Below are positions 51,701 through 58,946 of a DNA stretch of 64,000 nucleotides, in pieces. Below the pieces are notes generated by a model that had not been told where the DNA came from, searched no databases, and worked only from the letters and a program-made list of their open reading frames with translations. Numbering within the stretch: position 1 is the stretch's first letter; the number at the start of each line of letters is the position of its first letter. The position numbers and the translations under genes are program-made. This stretch comes from Xanthomonas translucens pv. cerealis (GTDB taxonomy: Bacteria; Pseudomonadota; Gammaproteobacteria; Xanthomonadales; Xanthomonadaceae). The stretch spans positions 3,720,001-3,784,000 of the forward strand of contig NZ_CP038228.1 of the NCBI RefSeq assembly GCF_006838285.1. The letters run 5' to 3'.

Positions 51701-54700
51701 GCCTTGAGTGCGCCATCCACCTGCAGATCGCCCAGCGCGCTGGCGCTCAGCGCCTGCGCGGCGATCACGCTGCCGCCTAGTTGTATGTCGCCCTGGCTGC
51801 TCAGCGTCACCTTGCCGGTCTCGCTGCCGATCTGGCCGCTGTTGCCGAGGCTGCCGGCGTCGATGCGCAGGTCGCCGCCAGCGATCAGCGTGCCGCGGTT
51901 GTCCAGCGCGCCGGCGCTGTGCAGATCCAGCGTCTGGCCCGCGTACAGCTCGCCGCTGTGTTGGAAGCTGCCGGCCTGCAGCAGCAGGGATGTCTGGCCG
52001 CGCAGGCGACCGGCGTTGTCGAGCAGGCCGGCGACGCGCAGGTCGAGCGTGTCCGCCGCGGCCAGGGTGCCGCTGGCACGGTTGACCGCACTGGCAGCGC
52101 TCACCTGCAGGTCGCGACCGGCGACGACCTGGGCGCTGTTGTCCAACGCCGCGCCGGCCTCCAGCACGACATCGCCGCCGCCTTGGGCGATGCCGGCCAG
52201 GGTCAGCTGGCCCTGGCTGCGCAGGCTCAGATCGGTGCCGGCATCGAGTGCGCCGCGGCTGTCGATGCTTGCGCCGTCGAGCGTGATCGCCGCAGCGCTC
52301 TGCAGCACGGCGTTGCTGCCGGTGGCGATGCTCGCCGCGCTCAGTTGCGCAGCGCCGCCGGCCACGGCCTGGCCATCCAGATTCAGCGCGCGCTGCGCCT
52401 GCAATTGCAGATTCGCCGCGCTTTGCAGCGAACCGGCGACGCTCAGGTCGCGCCCGGCGCTCAACTGCAGCGACTGCGCCCTGGTGGTGCCGCGCTGTTG
52501 CAGATCGCCCACTGCCTGCACGCGCAGCGCGGTGGCGGCGATCTGGCTGCCGTCCAGCTGTACGTCGCCACGGCTATCGACCAGCAGCTGTCCCTCCTGG
52601 CTGCCGAGCTGGCCGCTGCTGGCGACGCTGCCGGCCTCCACGCGCACATCGCGCTTGGCGATCAGGTCGCCGCGGTTGTCGAGTGCGCCATCGACCTGCA
52701 CGGTCAGCGTGTCGCCAGCGTAGGCGCGGCCGCTCTGCTGCAGGCTGCCTGCGCTCAGGCTCAGCGCCTGTCCGGCCTGCAGCGTGCCGGCGTTGTCGAG
52801 TGCGCCTCGCACGTGGGCGTCGAGCGCCGCCTGCGCCGAGAGTTCGCCCTGCGCCCGGTTGGTCGCACTAGCCGCGCTCAGGGTCAGATCGCGGCCGGCG
52901 AAGACGCGGGCCTGGTTGTCCAAGGCCTGATCCGCCTGCAGCGCGACATCGCGCCCGCCCTGGGCGATGCCGGACAGGGCGATGGCGCCGCTGCTGCGCA
53001 GGCTCAGATCGGTGCCGGCATCCAGCGCGCCGCGGCTGTCGATCGTGCCCGCGTCCAGCTGCAGCGCCGTGGCGGTCTGCACCACGGCGTCCTGACCGAG
53101 CGCGACGCTGTCGCCGCGCATGCCCAGATCGCCGCCGGCGACGGCCTGGCCGTCCACGCGCAGCGCGCGCTGCGCCTGCAGCTGCAGCGTCGTCGCACTG
53201 CGCAGCGTGCCGGCCAGGGTCAGATCGCGGCCCGCCTGCAACTGCGCCGATTGCGCCTGCACGGTGCCACGCTGTTGCAGGTCGCCGAGCGCGGCGGCGC
53301 GCAAGGCACCGGCGGCGACCACGACGCCGTCCAGGTTGAGGTCGCCGCGGCTGTCGAGCGCGAGCTGACCATGCTGGCTACCCAGCTGGCCGCTGCTGGC
53401 GATGCTGCCGGCGGCGATGTGCACATCGCCGCCGCCGATCAGGTCGCCGCGGTTGTCCAGTGCATCGGTCGCGGCGAGGTCGAGGCTCGCGCCGCCGTAG
53501 GCCTTGCCGGTCTCGGTCTGGGCGAAGCTGCCGGCGCTCAGGCGCAGCGCGCCATCGGCATGCACGTTGCCGGCGTTGCGCAGCGTGGAGACACTGGCGA
53601 TGGTGGCATCGCCACTCGCCGACAATGCCGCGCCGCTGGCGTTGTCCAGGCTGCCGGCGGCCACCGCCAGGTTGCCCCCAGCCACGACCTGCGCCTGGTT
53701 CTGCAGCGCCGCGGCGCTGTCCAGCGACACGTCGCCGCGCGCCTGCAGCGTGCCGGCCAGGCGCATGCCGTTGCCGCTGCGCAGGGACAGCGTGGTACCC
53801 GCGTCGAGCACGCCGGACTGGTCGATGTCCGCGCCTTGCAGGCGCAGCGCGCCGCCCGCCTGGACTTGCCCGGCCTGCAGCAGCGCGCCCTGCGCGTGCA
53901 GATCGGCGTCGCCGCCGGCGACGATGGTCGCGGTGCTGCGCAGTTGCCCGTCGGCGCTCAACTGCAAGGCGCCGTCGGTCTTCAACGTGCCATCCAGCAG
54001 CGCGTCGCCGCCGGCCTGCAGCTGCGCGCTGGTTGCATTGAGCGTGCCGGACTGGTGCAGGTCGCCTGCGGCCTGCGCGGTCAGCGCGCCCTTCGCCGCC
54101 ACCGCGCCGTCCAGCATGAGATCGCCGCGGCTGCGCAGGCTGGTGGCGCCGCGCTGGCTGCCGAGTTCGCCGCTGCTGGCGAATTGCGCCGCGTCCACGC
54201 GCAGCACGTCGCCGGCGACCAGGCTGCCGCCACTGCGGATGGCGCCGCTGCTGGCGATGTCCGCGTTGCGGCCGGCATAGCTGCTGCCGGCATTGGCGAA
54301 GGCCGCCGCGTCGATCCGCAGGTCGCGCCCGGCGTACACGGTGCCGGCGTTGTCCAGCGTACCGGTGGTCGCCAGGGCGAGGTCGCCGCTGGCGGACAGC
54401 ACGGCTTTGGCGCCGTTGCCGATCGCCGCCGCGGTGATGTGCACGCGGCCGCCGGCGCTGAGCTGGCCGGCGTTGTCGAGGCGGCCGCCGGCCTGCAGCG
54501 CGGCGTCCTGCCAGGACTGCACCAACCCGGACAGGCGCATGTCGCCATCGCTGCGCAAGCCCAGGCCGGTGCCGGCATCGAGCGTTCCCGCAGCATCGAT
54601 CCGCGCCGCCTGCACGTTCATCGCCCCGCCGCTCTGCAGCGTCCCGGCGTTCTGCAGCCAGCTGCCGCCGGCACGCAGCGCCACTGCACCGCCGGCGTAG

Positions 54701-55905
54701 GCCACGCCGCTACTGCGCAGGCTGCCGCTCGCGTCCAGGCTCAGCGTGCCGCTGCTGTACAGCGTGCCGCCGGCGTCGAGTTCGGAGCCGAACAGGCTGA
54801 TCGCGCCGGCGCTGCTGCGCCCGCGATGGTCGACGCTGCCGCTGGCGCGCGCGTCGAACAGGCCGCTGGCGACGGTGTCGCCGCTCAGGCTCACTTGCGC
54901 GGCGCGCAGGCGTATGCCGGCCTGCTGCGAGCCGAGCGTGCCCTGCTGGGTCAACGCGCCCGCGGCGCGCAGGTCCACGTCGTCGCGGGCGACGGTGTTG
55001 CCGCTCAGGCTGAGCTGGCCGGCGCTGTCGATCTGCAGGCTGCCGCTCTGCGCGGCCAGGGTGCCGCGGCTGACCACGCCGACGCCGGCTTCGGTGGCGA
55101 TCAGGCGGATGCGGTCGGCGTACATGCCGCCGAGGTAGGCCACGTCGATGCCGATCGACGGCGCCGCGCCGTCGCTGCCCGGCAGCAGTTCCAGCAGCAT
55201 GCCGTCGTAGCCGATGCGCTGCGTGCCGGTGCTGGCGAGCAGGTCCTTGGCCCACACCGAGCCGCCCACGCTGAGCTGGCGCGACAGCAGGTCCAGGCGA
55301 TCGACGTTGGACGCGTCCAGGCCGTTGCTGCCGATGCTCAGTGCGCCGCCGGTGATGCTGAAACCGTTCAACGCACCGTCGCTGCCGAGTTGCGGCGTGC
55401 CGGTGGCCAGGGTGACCCGCGAGGCGTTGAGGAAGCCGCAGCCGTCGCAGCTGATGCCGTTCGGGTTGGCGATCACCAGTTGCGCCCTGGTCCCGGCGAT
55501 TTCGGTATAGCCCTGCAGGCGGCTGGCGCTGGAGGTGACTTCGTTGAGGATCAGCGTGGCCGCGCCGCTGTTCTTCAGGTTGTCGTTGCCGGCGATATAG
55601 CCGCCGAGTTCGGTCTTGGAGATGTTGCCGCTGTTGTTGAGGATCAGGCCGTTGCTGCCGACGTCGAAGCGCGAATAGCGGTTGTGCGAGACGCCGCGCG
55701 CGTTGGGGGCGACGATATCGACCACCGGCACGCCGTTGGCCGCAGCCTGCTGGCCGGGCTGTTGCCCGCCGGGATTGGCGACCGGCACGACCTGGGCGTA
55801 GAGCGGCAGCGAGGTCCAGGTGACGGTGCAGCACAGCAGCATCGCCAGTGCGCGCTTGCAGCGCTCGGCCATCGTGGTGCCCATGCCAGCGGAATCCTTG
55901 TCCAT
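41812..55905 (-). CDS. Giant TpsA / CdiA-type filamentous haemagglutinin
   Basis: About 4697 residues. An extended signal peptide (to LPLYAQ) precedes the TPS secretion domain (about 35-300), with RYSRFDVGSNGLILNNS and IANPNGISCDGCGF. A beta-helix shaft follows, in which ~260-residue modules recur (QLGSxxGQ ... LDAGTDLSLRS ... LDNRGDLIAGG). Haemagglutinin repeats come next (AGHDVNL motifs, KKKKGFLSSK). Then come a VENN-like site (ASNEVANNYL) and an AT-rich C-terminal toxin of the D...EVK type. It is exported by the TpsB just upstream and should deliver the toxin to neighbouring cells on contact. The ATG at 55905 has GAGAGAG six bases upstream. ATGs at 55911 and 55920 and a TTG at 55938 are in frame. 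Confidence 0.88.
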   Translation of the reverse strand: MDKDSAGMGTTMAERCKRALAMLLCCTVTWTSLPLYAQVVPVANPGGQQPGQQAAANGVPVVDIVAPNARGVSHNRYSRFDVGSNGLILNNSGNISKTELGGYIAGNDNLKNSGAATLILNEVTSSASRLQGYTEIAGTRAQLVIANPNGISCDGCGFLNASRVTLATGTPQLGSDGALNGFSITGGALSIGSNGLDASNVDRLDLLSRQLSVGGSVWAKDLLASTGTQRIGYDGMLLELLPGSDGAAPSIGIDVAYLGGMYADRIRLIATEAGVGVVSRGTLAAQSGSLQIDSAGQLSLSGNTVARDDVDLRAAGALTQQGTLGSQQAGIRLRAAQVSLSGDTVASGLFDARASGSVDHRGRSSAGAISLFGSELDAGGTLYSSGTLSLDASGSLRSSGVAYAGGAVALRAGGSWLQNAGTLQSGGAMNVQAARIDAAGTLDAGTGLGLRSDGDMRLSGLVQSWQDAALQAGGRLDNAGQLSAGGRVHITAAAIGNGAKAVLSASGDLALATTGTLDNAGTVYAGRDLRIDAAAFANAGSSYAGRNADIASSGAIRSGGSLVAGDVLRVDAAQFASSGELGSQRGATSLRSRGDLMLDGAVAAKGALTAQAAGDLHQSGTLNATSAQLQAGGDALLDGTLKTDGALQLSADGQLRSTATIVAGGDADLHAQGALLQAGQVQAGGALRLQGADIDQSGVLDAGTTLSLRSGNGMRLAGTLQARGDVSLDSAAALQNQAQVVAGGNLAVAAGSLDNASGAALSASGDATIASVSTLRNAGNVHADGALRLSAGSFAQTETGKAYGGASLDLAATDALDNRGDLIGGGDVHIAAGSIASSGQLGSQHGQLALDSRGDLNLDGVVVAAGALRAAALGDLQQRGTVQAQSAQLQAGRDLTLAGTLRSATTLQLQAQRALRVDGQAVAGGDLGMRGDSVALGQDAVVQTATALQLDAGTIDSRGALDAGTDLSLRSSGAIALSGIAQGGRDVALQADQALDNQARVFAGRDLTLSAASATNRAQGELSAQAALDAHVRGALDNAGTLQAGQALSLSAGSLQQSGRAYAGDTLTVQVDGALDNRGDLIAKRDVRVEAGSVASSGQLGSQEGQLLVDSRGDVQLDGSQIAATALRVQAVGDLQQRGTTRAQSLQLSAGRDLSVAGSLQSAANLQLQAQRALNLDGQAVAGGAAQLSAASIATGSNAVLQSAAAITLDGASIDSRGALDAGTDLSLRSQGQLTLAGIAQGGGDVVLEAGAALDNSAQVVAGRDLQVSAASAVNRASGTLAAADTLDLRVAGLLDNAGRLRGQTSLLLQAGSFQHSGELYAGQTLDLHSAGALDNRGTLIAGGDLRIDAGSLGNSGQIGSETGKVTLSSQGDIQLGGSVIAAQALSASALGDLQVDGALKAQSATLAAGRDLSVAGGAQTAAALELQAQRALRVDGQVLAGGDLHLSGASIATGTAAVLQGAAAVTLQGGAIDSRGTLAAGTDLSLRSDGALAIAGVAQATRDIALDAGAALSNAGQIVAGRDLSVAAHSIDNAASGTLAAQGAVQLSTPGTLNNAGSLQAGQAMSLDVGTLQHSGRAYAGDRLTLRASGAVDNQGELIARHDLQVDAASIASSGQLGSETGQVALTSQGDLRLGGTVAAATQLQAQAQGDLLQSGSLSAQALDLHARDIALAGQVTAAQALQVQAQRDLRLDGQASGQAASLSAGATLSTGSQAVLHSAGAIALTGARIDSQGALDAGTTLALTSSGDLALAGIVQAATTLKLSAGGALSNAAQVVAGTDLTLTAASVHNAANSLLAAQGDATLTVSGALDNAGALRARQRLQLDIGSLQQTGRSYGLQRLGLTASGAVDNRGDLIAGSALRVEAASVASSGQLGSESGDVALVSHGDLALGGTLAAAGAFSAQAGGALSQSGTLSAATTLQLQAHGDLTVAGSLSANQLTLTSDAALLQRGIVNGSNIALQAQRIDNAGQTLSSGNLSLHAGDIAIGGVAAAGVRSDGSLGSSGALDLRADRILSASGKLIAAGNLTAQATQLNLAGSTTRVGGDASLTASNGLDHRGADLLAGGLLTVRAGGSFDNSTLNGVGGQLQAARLDLGAASLRNTGGTLVQSGSGQTRIAITGAFDNGNGKLATNGQDLNLSAASLNNAQGRIEHAGTGTATLSIGGAVANAGGRILSQGQLQLGANAGIDNQNGAIAAAGDATLTAASLSNVGGSVSARGVNAQLGGALDNRSGVLQAAGGTLTVRADSLDNRSGTLQAVANGGSGGDLRADIAHTLNNDGGLLGASNDATVGAENLSNSAGTVQAGRDLALTARGQLDNHQSGRISGGRDLTVAVTGALLNSGGQLDSGNAMTISGSRIDNSQGSIANNGGGLTQLSTGGELRNAGGSLGGRGRVVLNAASVVNSDGQLVAGGDLVANSNSFDNQRGNVYAGNTFQLQRAGATLDNRSGTIKAEQAVRLNLQSLSNSGGRIGAGSSAGGAGDVVIDTVGFDGGGNILAQNLLDLTVRSDYTHTAGADITSNGDFRLNVGGNLVNASALKAARSLSVTANNISNRAGATMQAANTQLTTGGTIDNAGDISASNNLQLTAGSIYNTGSLVGGNVLVDTGTLVNGADLGSATDNAAYGSALIGATNGMTLLVRDQLLNRDAKIFSLGNIAIGGARDGSGTITSRTGVLNNLSGSIEADGSILIAANQLNNQRRVLSTKTGPLSDAERAEANAEMPSELIEGRGITYPNVSYYIRVPYKGKSPGVYREYSVEERESLIAASAEGRIAAGGNIALSGSVINNASTIAAAGGLWINQRGVAGLSDAMISNGEVVSNQALALNQKVIQHDVEHKVIAYIDDCAATTVTGPNARKKPICGYENETNILSSTTVDSSYIALAANMTGGQGVSINGATINNGAVGSDGRSISGAAFNARQGTALSRRSAQSASGVGNKAVQAQTGKAAGGATVNNRIVSASIGPIRIDDEQGALVKSTETSAVDVHAQGVQAALTGSGDATRSQIQAGGAQAVLAGSNVAGQRQQIDPGTGTVPQVVGGIGAPLGNITLPIGGLYRLVGANGASVNALGRAANGLGGVNANRSAGPGRRYLIETDPRFVNYDTFISSDYLLDKLGVDPQWTQTRLGDGFYEQRLVLDQITQLTGRRYLGNYADGVAQYRALLDGAVAEAGALHLDVGVALTAEQVAALTHDIVWMVEQEYQGQKVLVPVVYLSSSTALTLRSDGALLASDNGDVSLNATAGLSNSGTISGVNVSATAGNLLNQGRIAGTGTVALQAKQDLLNLGGQIAGRNVLLSAGNDLLSTTRDALAGGDIRSGISADNTLLMNAGHDLTLTGTAVQAGSSAALQAGNNLVLQPTALRTESGFTRGGDATSLTVGQDLSLLAGNDLQLHGVAITAGGDAALQAGHDLSLTPVADANGKATVRTSIVTDGSLQLAAGHDITIRQAEVKAGGDLIAAAGHDLNVTSVLGESTTTTDHSRQGKTKVTTTTTTQDIDQQALTAGGNLILSAGNDVNLVAAKLDAGKGLAVVAGHDLNSTTLTTVDSSDTLETRKRFKQTTSTSDETVHGTEFSAGSDIAMQAGHDVNLTAATVYTDTGSVSVAAGHDVNLLAAQEQHDAEQDMQKKKKGFLSSKTTTTHDEWHDSTAVATTLSGDSVQIAAGNNLLSQGAQVAGTGDVVLAAGNDLTLETAQNEHSEEHEKKTKKSGMFGSGGIGVTFGTQKVQNNADTTGVSHTGSTVGSVEGDVTLVAGNRYRQTGSDVLAQAGDITVKAKDIAITEVQDTTDAEQRSKFSQGGLSVTLSSAAISLAQSANESYKASKDTKGDTRMQALAAGSAAYSAYGAASSLAQTGSALASGSAQGAAQGANVSIAVTIGGSKSESKSTQSASEAKGSKLQAGGDVSLIATGGGDASNLLIRGSDISAGNNVLLVADHDVTIEAAKNTAEQHSTSKSSSAAIGVAVTYGADGFAAGVTLSASGSRGKANGEDVSYTNSHVAAGNAATVISGNDTTLKGAQLSADKVVADVGGNLNIESLQDTSTYASKDKSMGGSVTFGMGFSASASYSSNKVNGDYASVGEQSGIQAGNGGFDIKVGGNTDLKGAVIASSQEAIDEGKNRLSTGTLTYSDIANSSSYDAKGISLSGAYSYGGARGDDKAKGTDGQTAPTTNNGSNWSWQNFQTGSSGTAAGYGHESGDATSTTHSGISGGALVITDETGQQAKTGQSVADTLAGLKRDVVTGDGANGLTKQWDAQQLRDRVAAQAQITATFGQQATKAVGDYAQHKTDEAAALRQQADATSDPEQKAQLTAQAEQLESQWGDNGTLRVLSHTVVGGLTGGLDGATGAVAGTLTAPTVASVLRDAGVTGPLADALTALASTAAGAMTGGTSGAATASNEVANNYLSHEEAARKALLEKKQSDGSISDLEKKELADIQRVDSARDKAITEACAPGNKASAACVSLAQGALDAVEGYESGPNWMISYKNLYSKDAANANKIASGLDPESRIWDTSIARIAKDSGRPYDAVAKDLGYAMAAQTLVATLAGLRYSRGGASEAIVDLPELTVTADSSSLVRPTPRQSEIDVGSGLGPGARSQVSFKNGQEVPYGTKNSVRPDWCVGNVCSIEVKNYNIAKNQRGLIDNISKQALQRVTDLPAGMQQKVVIDIRGQNVTMAEKNEIIKSIMQKTNGIIGPTDIDFKDK
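45754..46838 (-). repeat. Parent copy of the 1.09-kb direct repeat within TpsA
   Basis: Partner of 40174-41258. It lies between the haemagglutinin shaft and the AGHDVNL repeats and encodes a conserved non-repetitive segment (YLIETDPRFVNYD ... HDIVWMVEQEYQGQKVLVP). Recombination between the copies would remove 5580 bp carrying the toxin and immunity genes. Confidence 0.9.
50250..54950 (-). repeat. About six tandem ~780-bp degenerate modules in the TpsA shaft
   Basis: Landmark motifs of the GSxxGxV/L type recur near 54940, 54150, 53380, 52590, 51815, 51030 and 50260, a spacing of roughly 770-790 bp. Each module includes a LDAGTDLSLRS-like, an AGRDLxVxAAS-like and a LDNRGDLIAxxDLRVxA-like motif. 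This gives a regular beta-helix of about 260 residues per module. Spacing was estimated by reading motif positions. Confidence 0.8.
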
Positions 55906-55936
55906 CGCCATCTCTCTCATCGCGCCACCGGCGCTC

Positions 55937-55969
55937 AAAAAACAAAACCCGGTCCGCCCGACGGCGGCC
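55937..55969 (-). terminator. Intrinsic-terminator-like hairpin in the tpsB-tpsA gap
   Basis: On the minus strand a GGCCGCC...GGCGG-type stem (55951-55969) is followed by TTTTGTTTTTT (55947-55937), directly before the tpsA start region. It lies in the 70-bp gap after the tpsB stop and would end a share of transcripts before the 14-kb tpsA. Confidence 0.65.
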
Positions 55970-55975
55970 AGGGGA

Positions 55976-57706
55976 TCAGAACTGATAGGTCACACGCACG
56001 CCGTAGGCCGGCTGCGCGGTATCGAAATCGCGGGGCGCGTGCAGATCCCAGCCGGCGAAGCCGTCACAGGTGAGCCCGCCGCGCGCGCCACGCACGCCGG
56101 CGAAGGCGCCGACCAGGCTGCGTCCGTCCTGCCCGCTGGCGCTGGGGCCGCCGATGCGGCCGGCATCCACGCCCAGGTACGGAACGATGCCCAGGCGCTG
56201 CACCGGCAGGTTGAGCGTGTTGCGCCAGTACGCGCCGCGCTCGGCGCCGAGGGTGCGTTCGCCATCGAAGCCGCGCACGCTGTAGCGCCCGCCGATGCTG
56301 ATGAATTCCGAGCCGAGCAGCAGCTGCGAGGCGGTCTGCGCGTGCAGGCTGCTGTCCCAGCTGGCGGCCACGCTGCCGAGCTTGAACGGCAGCCCGGTGC
56401 TCACATCCAGGGTGGTGACGCCGTAGCGGAAGCTGGGGAAACCCACTGCCGGGTCGTAACCGGTCCATTGCCCGTCGAACCACGGTGTACCGCGGCGGTG
56501 CGCCAGGCGCAGGTCCAGCTGCATCGGTCCCAGGTAGCGGCGGTGGCTCAGAGAGGCCTCGGCGCTGGTGGTGTGGCGGCGCTGGATGCCGATCTCGATG
56601 CCGTCCAGGTAGCTGCGCGCCTCGCGCTTGGCCACCACCACGCCGGCGGTGGTCTTGCTGCTGCCGTTGCGATGGATGACCCGCTGCAGGTCGAGCTGGG
56701 CGCTGTTGGACGCGCCACTGGACTGGAAACTCTGCAGATAGCCGTCCACACGCTGGTGGTAGCGGTAGGACGACAGCGACAGCGCGAACGTCCACCAGCC
56801 CCACGGTACGCTGTAGCTGAGGCTGTTGCCGTGCGTGCCGCGCTCGGCGCCGCGATCCACCAGGTCGTGGTTGTAGCCGATCGACAGCAGGTCGTTGATG
56901 CCCAGCGGCGCGTCCAGCGCGACGTCGATGCCGCCCTGCGCGCGGCCGGTGGCGCGCACGCCGGAGTCGTCGGCGTTGAGCACGCTGCGCCAGCGCCGGC
57001 CCTGCTGCAGGGTGATCACCAGGTCCGATTCGCCGGGTTGCTCGCCCGGGGCGATGTCGATCTTGGCGTCCTGCGACGGCACCCGCTTGAACTGTTCCAC
57101 GGCCTGCTCGATCGCGCGCAGATCGACCAGGTCGCCCGGCCGCAGCGGCAAGGCGCCGCGCCAGAACGCACGGCCGTCGGCCGCTTGCACGCGCACCTGG
57201 CGCAGCCGGCCGGGCATCAGTTCGAAACGCAGCTGGCCGCTGGACAGCGCCTGCTCGGGCACGCCGATGCGTGTGGTGACCAGGCCGCGCGCGACCAGTT
57301 GATCGAGCGCGCGGCGGCGGATCAGGTCGATGCCTTCGCGGCCGATGCAGCGGCCCTGGTACTGGCGCAGGTACAGCCACAGCCAGGCAAAGCGCGCGCC
57401 ATCGGCACCGGCGCCGCCCAGCTGGATGCGCTGGATCGGGAAGCACAGGGTTTCGGTAGGCAGCGCAAGGCTGCGCATGTCGGCCGGCGCCGCCGGCTCG
57501 CGCGGGCCGGCGAACGGCGCCTGGCGGTCCTGCTCCTGCTTGCGCTGCACCTCTTCGGCCTGGCGCAGCTGCTCCTGCCGGTCGAGCGTGGTCGGCTGCT
57601 CCTGAGCCAGTGCCGGCAACGCGCGGCCTGCGCAGGCGCACACCGCCAAAGCGGCAAGGACGGTTCCCTTTCTCAACGACACCACGGTAGTTCCCCTGTT
57701 ACGCAT
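55976..57706 (-). CDS. TpsB outer-membrane transporter (CdiB/FhaC/ShlB family)
   Basis: 576 residues: signal peptide to LPALAQ (about residue 36), a Gln/Glu-rich periplasmic helix (H1 plug), and two POTRA domains (about 95-245) including LRFELMPGRLRQVRV. A 16-strand barrel follows with the Omp85/TpsB motif GGRYSVRGFDGERTLG (about 480) and the terminal VTYQF. It exports the TpsA protein encoded just downstream. The ATG at 57706 is preceded by AGGGAGA seven bases away. The longer open frame upstream does not give a signal peptide and is not used. Confidence 0.9.
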   Translation of the reverse strand: MRNRGTTVVSLRKGTVLAALAVCACAGRALPALAQEQPTTLDRQEQLRQAEEVQRKQEQDRQAPFAGPREPAAPADMRSLALPTETLCFPIQRIQLGGAGADGARFAWLWLYLRQYQGRCIGREGIDLIRRRALDQLVARGLVTTRIGVPEQALSSGQLRFELMPGRLRQVRVQAADGRAFWRGALPLRPGDLVDLRAIEQAVEQFKRVPSQDAKIDIAPGEQPGESDLVITLQQGRRWRSVLNADDSGVRATGRAQGGIDVALDAPLGINDLLSIGYNHDLVDRGAERGTHGNSLSYSVPWGWWTFALSLSSYRYHQRVDGYLQSFQSSGASNSAQLDLQRVIHRNGSSKTTAGVVVAKREARSYLDGIEIGIQRRHTTSAEASLSHRRYLGPMQLDLRLAHRRGTPWFDGQWTGYDPAVGFPSFRYGVTTLDVSTGLPFKLGSVAASWDSSLHAQTASQLLLGSEFISIGGRYSVRGFDGERTLGAERGAYWRNTLNLPVQRLGIVPYLGVDAGRIGGPSASGQDGRSLVGAFAGVRGARGGLTCDGFAGWDLHAPRDFDTAQPAYGVRVTYQF

Positions 57707-58049
57707 CCGGCGTCTCCCTGCCTGCGCAAGGCGTCGATCGCATCCTTCCGACTGGCGCTGCGCCTCCCGTGCATGCGGGACGCACTGTGGTGCACGCCAC
57801 ATGACTGGAAAATCCGGGTCTCCCTGACAGGATGTCGGGAGATCCCCTAACACCTGCAGCGTTACGTGACGCAGAACGCGTTCTATTCGGAACCGCATCG
57901 CCCCAGGCCGCATTTGTCTACGGTTGTGTACACGCGTGGCGGGGCGTTGGCGGGTTGGCCCGAACGCCGCGTTGGCGTGTCCGTCCCGCCACGCCAACGG
58001 CCCCAACCCGCTAAAATCGGTCGATTGCCCGCCTAGGTTCCCGCGCCCG
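57707..58049. promoter_or_regulatory. Divergent region between tpsB and the acid phosphatase gene
   Basis: 343 bp that should carry promoters for the CDI operon (minus) and the phosphatase-pyrF pair (plus). An imperfect palindrome CTCCCTGACA/TGTCGGGAG lies at 57821-57843 and could be an operator or a leader hairpin. No PIP box was found here. Confidence 0.4.
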
Positions 58050-58946
58050 ATGACCCCGATCGCCCGCACCGCACTGGCCTGCGCCGTGCTCGCCCTGTCC
58101 GCCTGCAAGCCGCAGGCGCCGGCCACCGATGCCACGACACCGCCCACCGCCAAGACCGCCGACGCCGCAGTGGCCGGCGACGACAACCTCAACGCGGTGC
58201 TGTGGATGCAGCGCTCGGCCGAGTACCGGGCCGTGGCCGAGCAGACCTACCGCGCGGCCGCCGACCGCCTGGATGCGGCGCTGAAGGAGCCGAACTGGGA
58301 CGCGCTGGTGCCGGAGGAGCGCGGCAACGCCACGGCCGGGCTGAAGCCGGCGGTGGTGATGGACGTGGACGAAACCGTGCTGGACAACGCGCCGTACCAG
58401 GCGCGGCTGATCCGCAACGGCAAGGAATACGACGAGGTCAGCTGGGACCAGTGGGTGGCCGAGAAGAAGGCCAAGCCGATCCCTGGCGTGGTCGATTTCG
58501 CCAAGGCGGCCACCGCCAAGGGCATCACCGTGCTGTACGTGTCCAACCGCGCGGTGCACCTGACCGACGCGACCCTGGCCAACCTGCGCAGCGCCGGCCT
58601 GCCGGTGGCCGACAACAGCGTGCTGCTGGGCCTGGGCACCGTGGTCAAGGGCTGCGAGCAGAACGGCGCGGAGAAGAACTGCCGGCGCAAGCTGGTCGGC
58701 CAGCAGTACCGCGTGCTGATGCAGTTCGGCGACCAGCTCGGCGATTTCGTGCAGGTGGTGGCCAATACCCCCGACGGCCGCGCGCAGCTGCTGCAGCACT
58801 ACCACGACTGGTTCGGCGAGCGCTGGTGGATGCTGCCCAACCCCAGCTACGGCGCCTGGGAACCGGCGCTGTTCAACAACGACTTCGCGCAGCCGCGCGC
58901 CGCGCGCCACCAGGCCAAGCGCGACGCGCTGGAGCTGGCGCAGTGA
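58050..58946 (+). CDS. Lipoprotein acid phosphatase, e(P4)/5'-nucleotidase family
   Basis: 298 residues. The N-terminus is a lipoprotein signal with lipobox LSAC (Cys near residue 19), so the mature protein is membrane-anchored in the periplasm. The HAD catalytic signature [10 protein letters not shown] (about 105) is that of class B/C-like acid phosphatases related to Haemophilus lipoprotein e(P4), which dephosphorylate nucleotides at the cell surface. [15 protein letters not shown] and YVSNR follow as in that family. The stop overlaps the pyrF start (GTGA). A shared role in nucleotide salvage is possible but is inference. Confidence 0.9.
   Translation: MTPIARTALACAVLALSACKPQAPATDATTPPTAKTADAAVAGDDNLNAVLWMQRSAEYRAVAEQTYRAAADRLDAALKEPNWDALVPEERGNATAGLKPAVVMDVDETVLDNAPYQARLIRNGKEYDEVSWDQWVAEKKAKPIPGVVDFAKAATAKGITVLYVSNRAVHLTDATLANLRSAGLPVADNSVLLGLGTVVKGCEQNGAEKNCRRKLVGQQYRVLMQFGDQLGDFVQVVANTPDGRAQLLQHYHDWFGERWWMLPNPSYGAWEPALFNNDFAQPRAARHQAKRDALELAQ

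Noticed and set aside
50250..54950. Regular repeats considered as a CRISPR array
   Set aside because: The repeats are ~780 bp, coding and degenerate. There are no short identical repeats with unique spacers anywhere in the window.
51781..56073. Very long plus-strand open frame opposite the TpsA gene
   Set aside because: Antisense shadow of a GC-rich, repeat-rich gene: His/Arg/Ala/Gln-rich, no domain, no start signal. The minus strand clearly encodes the haemagglutinin.
57821..57843. Imperfect palindrome upstream of tpsB as a defined operator
   Set aside because: Could equally be a leader hairpin, and there is no adjacent regulator to support an operator.
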